A DNA stretch of 64,000 nt. Origin: Motiliproteus sp041586735 (lineage in GTDB: Bacteria > Pseudomonadota > Gammaproteobacteria > Pseudomonadales > Balneatricaceae). The DNA lies in the NCBI GenBank assembly GCA_041586735.1, contig JBFGZQ010000010.1:1-64000 (forward strand), written 5' to 3'. The notes beneath the pieces were generated by a model. The model saw only the letters and a list, made by a program, of their open reading frames with translations, had not been told where the DNA came from and made no database searches. A program made the position numbers and the translations under genes. Below are positions 63,101 through 64,000 of this stretch, piece by piece; position 1 is the stretch's first letter, and each line of letters begins with the position of its first letter.

Positions 63101-64000
63101 TGCCATTGGGTAGGATGGTGCTCGGTGCGGCAACGACCGTCGCTGTCACCGGTACGCCGGCAATAAATGTCACTGAGGTGCTGGAAGAGAAACCACTGGC
63201 GGTCGCCGTCACCGTTGCACTACCGGCGACAATGCCGCTCGTCAACGTCGCTTCAGCAATACCATCAGCATCGGTCACCACGCTGGTCGTGATAGCACCC
63301 AGCGTCGTCCTAAATGCAACCGTCACACCAGGGGCCGCGTTATCGCTGGTATCCAAGACTGTTGCACGAATCACCACCGAATCGACACCATCGGCGGTAA
63401 TGGCTGATGCGCCAGCCAAAAGAGTCACCGACTTCACTATAACGGAAGAGGAGCTAACCACTATATTGACGGAACCGGTTTTAACATTCGCTGTTTGTGC
63501 CTGGATAACATCAGTTCCGGTGACGGCACCTGCTGCGTAGGACACAACGGCTTCTCCATTAGCATTCGTTGTCGCAGAAACAGCACCAAGAGCACCACCG
63601 CTCGTAGCCGTGGTAATGGAAAAGCTTACCTCGGAGTCACCGACTGGATTGCCATTAACATCGACCACCGTAGCGGTGACCGATGTGGTCCCATCAGGCT
63701 TAATTGTCGCTGGTGCGGCTACCACAGATACAGCACTTGGAGCACCTGCGACAAGCTCAACACTGGTCGTCGCCAAGAAGCCACTTGCAGAAACAATCAC
63801 ATCTGCAACACCTGCGGTTGTCACGCTGGTCAAGGTAACTTCTGCAATACCGTCGCTGTTCGTCACCACTGGGGTGGATAACACTCCTAACGTAGTGACA
63901 AAACTTACAGGAATTGAAGTTGCTGGTTGATCATTAGTATTTAAAACGGTCGCACGAATTATGGTTTGCGACACGCCATCAGCAGTGATTGAATTTGCAC
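60153..64000 (-). CDS. Giant Ig-like (Big_1) repeat surface protein, 3' part
   Basis: The frame is open to the right edge: codons before the GTG at 63974 read ANSITADGV, which continues the repeat pattern, so the gene starts outside the window. The visible 1281 residues hold alternating bacterial Ig-like domains with two recurring starts, ADGVDSVVIRATVLD-type and PNGTTSVTATIVD-type, each followed by VTFAI and TDANG segments. The last 450 residues depart from the repeat, with few cysteines (ECTDPALLTEALC). Composition is Ala/Thr/Val/Ser-rich with few lysines. Such proteins are exported adhesins or invasins. No membrane anchor or sorting tail is visible at the C-terminus, so secretion must depend on the unseen N-terminus. 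Confidence 0.88.
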   Translation of the reverse strand, partial: ANSITADGVSQTIIRATVLNTNDQPATSIPVSFVTTLGVLSTPVVTNSDGIAEVTLTSVTTAGVADVIVSASGFLATTSVELVAGAPSAVSVVAAPATIKPDGTTSVTATVVDVNGNPVGDSEVSFSITTATSGGALGAVSATTNANGEAVVSYAAGAVTGTDVIQAQTANVKTGSVNIVVSSSSVIVKSVTLLAGASAITADGVDSVVIRATVLDTSDNAAPGVTVAFRTTLGAITTSVVTDADGIAEATLTSGIVAGSATVTATASGFSSSTSVTFIAGVPVTATVVAAPSTILPNGTTSVTATIVDLNSNPVANEAVTFAIATNNSGGALAFLTRTTDANGQVIVGYTAGATTGGTDTLRATTANTTTSTVDVTVSTGQVSVGAVSLFSGAAAIEADGLSTIVVRATVTDTNGETLGGKTVIFATSAGSFTTANPVTTDNFGEAEITLQSSANLGAAVVSATSEGVAATAVVMQFVAGNAAVATLTASPASVVSNGQTTLLATIVDSNGHAVANEAVTFAIDTNTSSGQLINTTGTTDTNGRASVLYTAGPLAAVNPNFDVLSVTTANAVSGSVQIEASASSAVLGSLAFTEVSGSGSLVADGASSTLFRVTLLSSGNLPVQGASVSIVTNAGDFNSASSGTQTDTVVTNSSGEADILLYSRTLLQQATLVASIGGLSQSVQIDFVAGPAVVAGSSLTASPSTLPADGVSTTTVTAVLVDAGGHLVADGTPVTLQSTAGTITANSQVISNGRAVFELTAASAQAIATLSTAELSGLTATVNFGATADGTPANILTSVATPALSVAGVGKIENTPITLTVLQSDGSPIDEALWVGIDTIRVSFVSKPNGGEFLSGVGVGGSVSSTSFIDVLTIGGSVQVNLQSGSLPGIVELRVEAYDNLGVLSGVAAVVPQISIASGPAHTIVLTSPITNSVENLGGGVYRRTISAVVTDRFGNAVVDGTPINLGLIDRIIATDDGEDDGTTTATSTTFADASPKEADGSAVNFNTATILLEPNTSIGTQRGIEANDRILIIDAQAEDKNRFISSAGNSSVEVQTAFNNTEAALTYVIGASLNGANIGGLDSDGNFNAGTATSVNGVADIRMVYPANVNTILLGSSPSVDSRYSPLGSADVYIVASSNDSAATTISSQFGYAAIAGFTLVPTPSALGGSGTVSLLLRDGGDTIPLPLVGVGASVKIDTRGTYNECTDPALLTEALCLAPEAWIEKTSDFNVTATSGSTNISGVFGSVVTVTGSNIQPGDAATITYFAGDATATVTVTM

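Noticed and set aside
62632..63540. A 302-codon plus-strand frame opposite the Ig-repeat gene
   Set aside because: Val/Ala/Pro/Thr-rich mirror of the repeat protein, with no start signals.

Overview
This 64 kb window is a chromosomal segment of a gammaproteobacterium. The evidence is gene order: moeB-prmC-prfA-hemA facing away from TPR lipoprotein-lolB-tRNA(Gln)-prs-rplY-pth-ychF, tesA divergent from ybbA-ybbP, and erpA next to argC, are arrangements known from Pseudomonas and its relatives. Two FNR-type boxes, a phasin and a PEP-CTERM protein suggest a free-living organism that meets low oxygen, stores polyhydroxyalkanoate and exports sorted surface proteins. I cannot name the genus. No prophage, CRISPR array or plasmid function is visible. 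The only transposon sign is the last 32 codons of an IS110-type transposase at the left edge.

Layout. 1-1.2 kb: IS110 remnant and galE. 1.4-8.1 kb: a D-amino-acid block made of a DUF1445 protein, pxpA, pxpB, pxpC, a DUF4392 protein, a D-amino acid aminotransferase and alanine racemase. DUF1445 and DUF4392 are the two halves of animal D-glutamate cyclase and here sit on either side of the 5-oxoprolinase genes. 8.2-14.6 kb: recQ, a THxN-type PEP-CTERM protein behind a sigma-54-like promoter, and a PrsT-like TPR protein. 14.7-25 kb: yfbR, a lipid kinase with an extra C-terminal domain, yciH, arfB, small membrane proteins, phasin, yqhA, modF and ilvC. 25-36.5 kb: tesA, ybbAP, erpA, argC, a ClC channel, thiE, hemL, hemB and an FNR-box membrane protein. 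36.6-42.3 kb: a Lys-Asn-Ser tRNA operon and the livJHMGF branched-chain amino acid importer. 42.4-45.9 kb: an ankyrin-like protein, a candidate FNR-controlled small RNA, luxS with a CoA-binding protein, moeB and prmC. 45.9-59.2 kb: the conserved prfA to ychF block, three tRNAs plus a decayed tRNA, a FimX-like protein and argS. 59.3-64 kb: a lipoprotein transglycosylase and the 3' part of a giant Ig-repeat surface protein that runs off the right edge.

How the parts connect. The first block can convert D-glutamate to 5-oxoproline and then to L-glutamate, and can also make D-glutamate from D-alanine. The usual glutamate racemase gene murI is not beside moeB, where Pseudomonas has it, so the aminotransferase may matter for cell-wall D-glutamate. 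ispE is likewise missing from its usual place between lolB and tRNA(Gln).

Best leads: the split D-glutamate cyclase block; the unannotated RNA at about 43109-43237 with an FNR box, a matching -10, an internal hairpin and a strong terminator; the perfect FNR box before a two-fold-repeat membrane protein at 35.9 kb; a ClC protein with valine at the proton-glutamate position; and in-frame 12 or 15 bp duplications in six unrelated genes.
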